DNA of 64,000 nt from Monomorium pharaonis (taxonomy: Eukaryota > Arthropoda > Insecta > Hymenoptera > Formicidae), in the NCBI RefSeq assembly GCF_013373865.1, contig NC_050469.1, positions 30,695,046 through 30,759,045 of the forward strand. The letters are read 5' to 3'. This document shows positions 63,338 through 64,000 of the stretch, one piece after another; within the stretch, counting starts at the first letter, position 1; each line of letters starts with the position of its first letter. Below the pieces are notes generated by a model. The model ran no database searches, had not been told where the DNA came from, and saw nothing but the letters and a program-made list of their open reading frames with translations. The position numbers were made by a program, and so were the translations under genes.

Positions 63338-63488
63338 TAGTAATTTTAGTTATTATATTAACAGTAACCAAACATAATGATAGTAACATGTCGATTATTA
63401 AATGATTACCAAAGGGTTGTTAAATATCATTAAATATTTGATTATATCAACTGATTATTTAATTAAAATTATTGCAATTTCGTAAAAC
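63338..63488 (+). repeat. Dispersed repeat A, copy 2
   Basis: Same orientation as 29540-29675, with the conserved order of AT-rich blocks described there. It carries a few short insertions relative to the first copy (for example around AACTGATTATTT). The copies lie about 33.8 kb apart. Confidence 0.5.
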
Positions 63489-64000
63489 AAAATCCGACGC
63501 GACGAGCATAAGAATAATAATTGTTAATTTTATTGTACTATCATATAACAGCACTATGTGGAGAAATTATAAAATGATGATGACCTTGCCGCTCAACTAT
63601 TTCATGCACTCCTATATAATTTAATCGATACCTACTAATGACTGACTCGCAACAAATCAAATTAAGCCAGTATCGGTACGGGTGCCAGATGCACAATCCG
63701 ACGCAACTAGATAAGATCGGACAAAGTATTAGGAATTATCAGCAATAAAAGCAGCAAGCGCTACGCATTATCCTACACGCGATCGTAAAAGGCTTCCTTT
63801 TTTCTGCATCCTTACCGCAAAATTCAAAGCCCGTGAACATGAAGTTATTTATCGCGGGGGCATACACTCCGAGATGGAATAAAGAGTCAATTAAGAATTC
63901 TTCATTAAATTCTCATAGCTATCCGTAATTACTGGATCATTAATGGGAGCAACCGGGTATCCGAAGAGAAACGAAAGGTTGTAGATTATTACCAGAGATG
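63489..64000. other. Unannotated end of window
   Basis: Mixed composition, no gene, RNA or repeat family seen. Confidence 0.45.

Noticed and set aside
1..64000. tRNA genes and well-known insect microRNAs
   Set aside because: By eye I found no T-arm GTTCGAATC-type box in cloverleaf context and no exact match to common microRNAs such as let-7, bantam, miR-1, miR-9 or miR-124; a covariance-model scan would be decisive.

Overview
This window reads as nuclear DNA of an animal, most likely an insect. I favour a hymenopteran such as an ant. AT-rich blocks a few hundred bases to about 1 kb long alternate sharply with GC-rich blocks. CpG is not depleted: pure CG runs occur at 8471-8489, 8655-8674, 10379-10394, 48501-48515 and 48941-48957. 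Microsatellites are abundant. This mosaic is familiar from ant and bee genomes, but no gene here proves the taxon.

The window is almost entirely non-coding. No intact gene, tRNA, rRNA, known microRNA or complete transposase could be recognised on either strand. Most long open frames lie in GC-rich or low-complexity DNA where stops are rare, and they are not reported as genes. Five stretches are kept as weak coding candidates: a splice-flanked 42-codon block at 957-1082 (-), a possible decayed BED-like zinc-finger piece at 1905-2226 (+), a 171-codon open frame at 3266-3781 (-), exon-like blocks at 25490-25898 (+), and a short block with splice-like signals on both strands near 50745-50810. None has an assignable function.

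The outstanding structure is a tandem satellite at 52791-56583: about 25 copies of a 153-bp unit, with nested higher-order periods of 612 bp (four units) and 459 bp (three units) and decayed copies at both ends. Two near-perfect fold-back elements of MITE type lie at 46946-47158 and 61609-61749. Two pairs of diverged dispersed repeats link 33615-33900 with 43468-43740 and 29540-29675 with 63338-63488.

Layout: 1-3.8 kb is AT-rich with the coding remnants. 3.8-28.9 kb is an AT/GC mosaic with many simple repeats and several G-quadruplex motifs. 29-35 kb carries repeat copies and a G-quadruplex/octamer block. 35-41 kb is GC-rich, with a compact homeodomain/AP-2-like site cluster at 38.5-38.8 kb. 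41-47.2 kb is mostly AT-rich and ends with the first MITE. 47.2-52.3 kb is mostly GC-rich. The satellite follows, and then mixed DNA with the second MITE and the second repeat copy. The best overall reading is a large intron or intergenic region, possibly holding cis-regulatory elements of a gene outside the window; that last point is inference.
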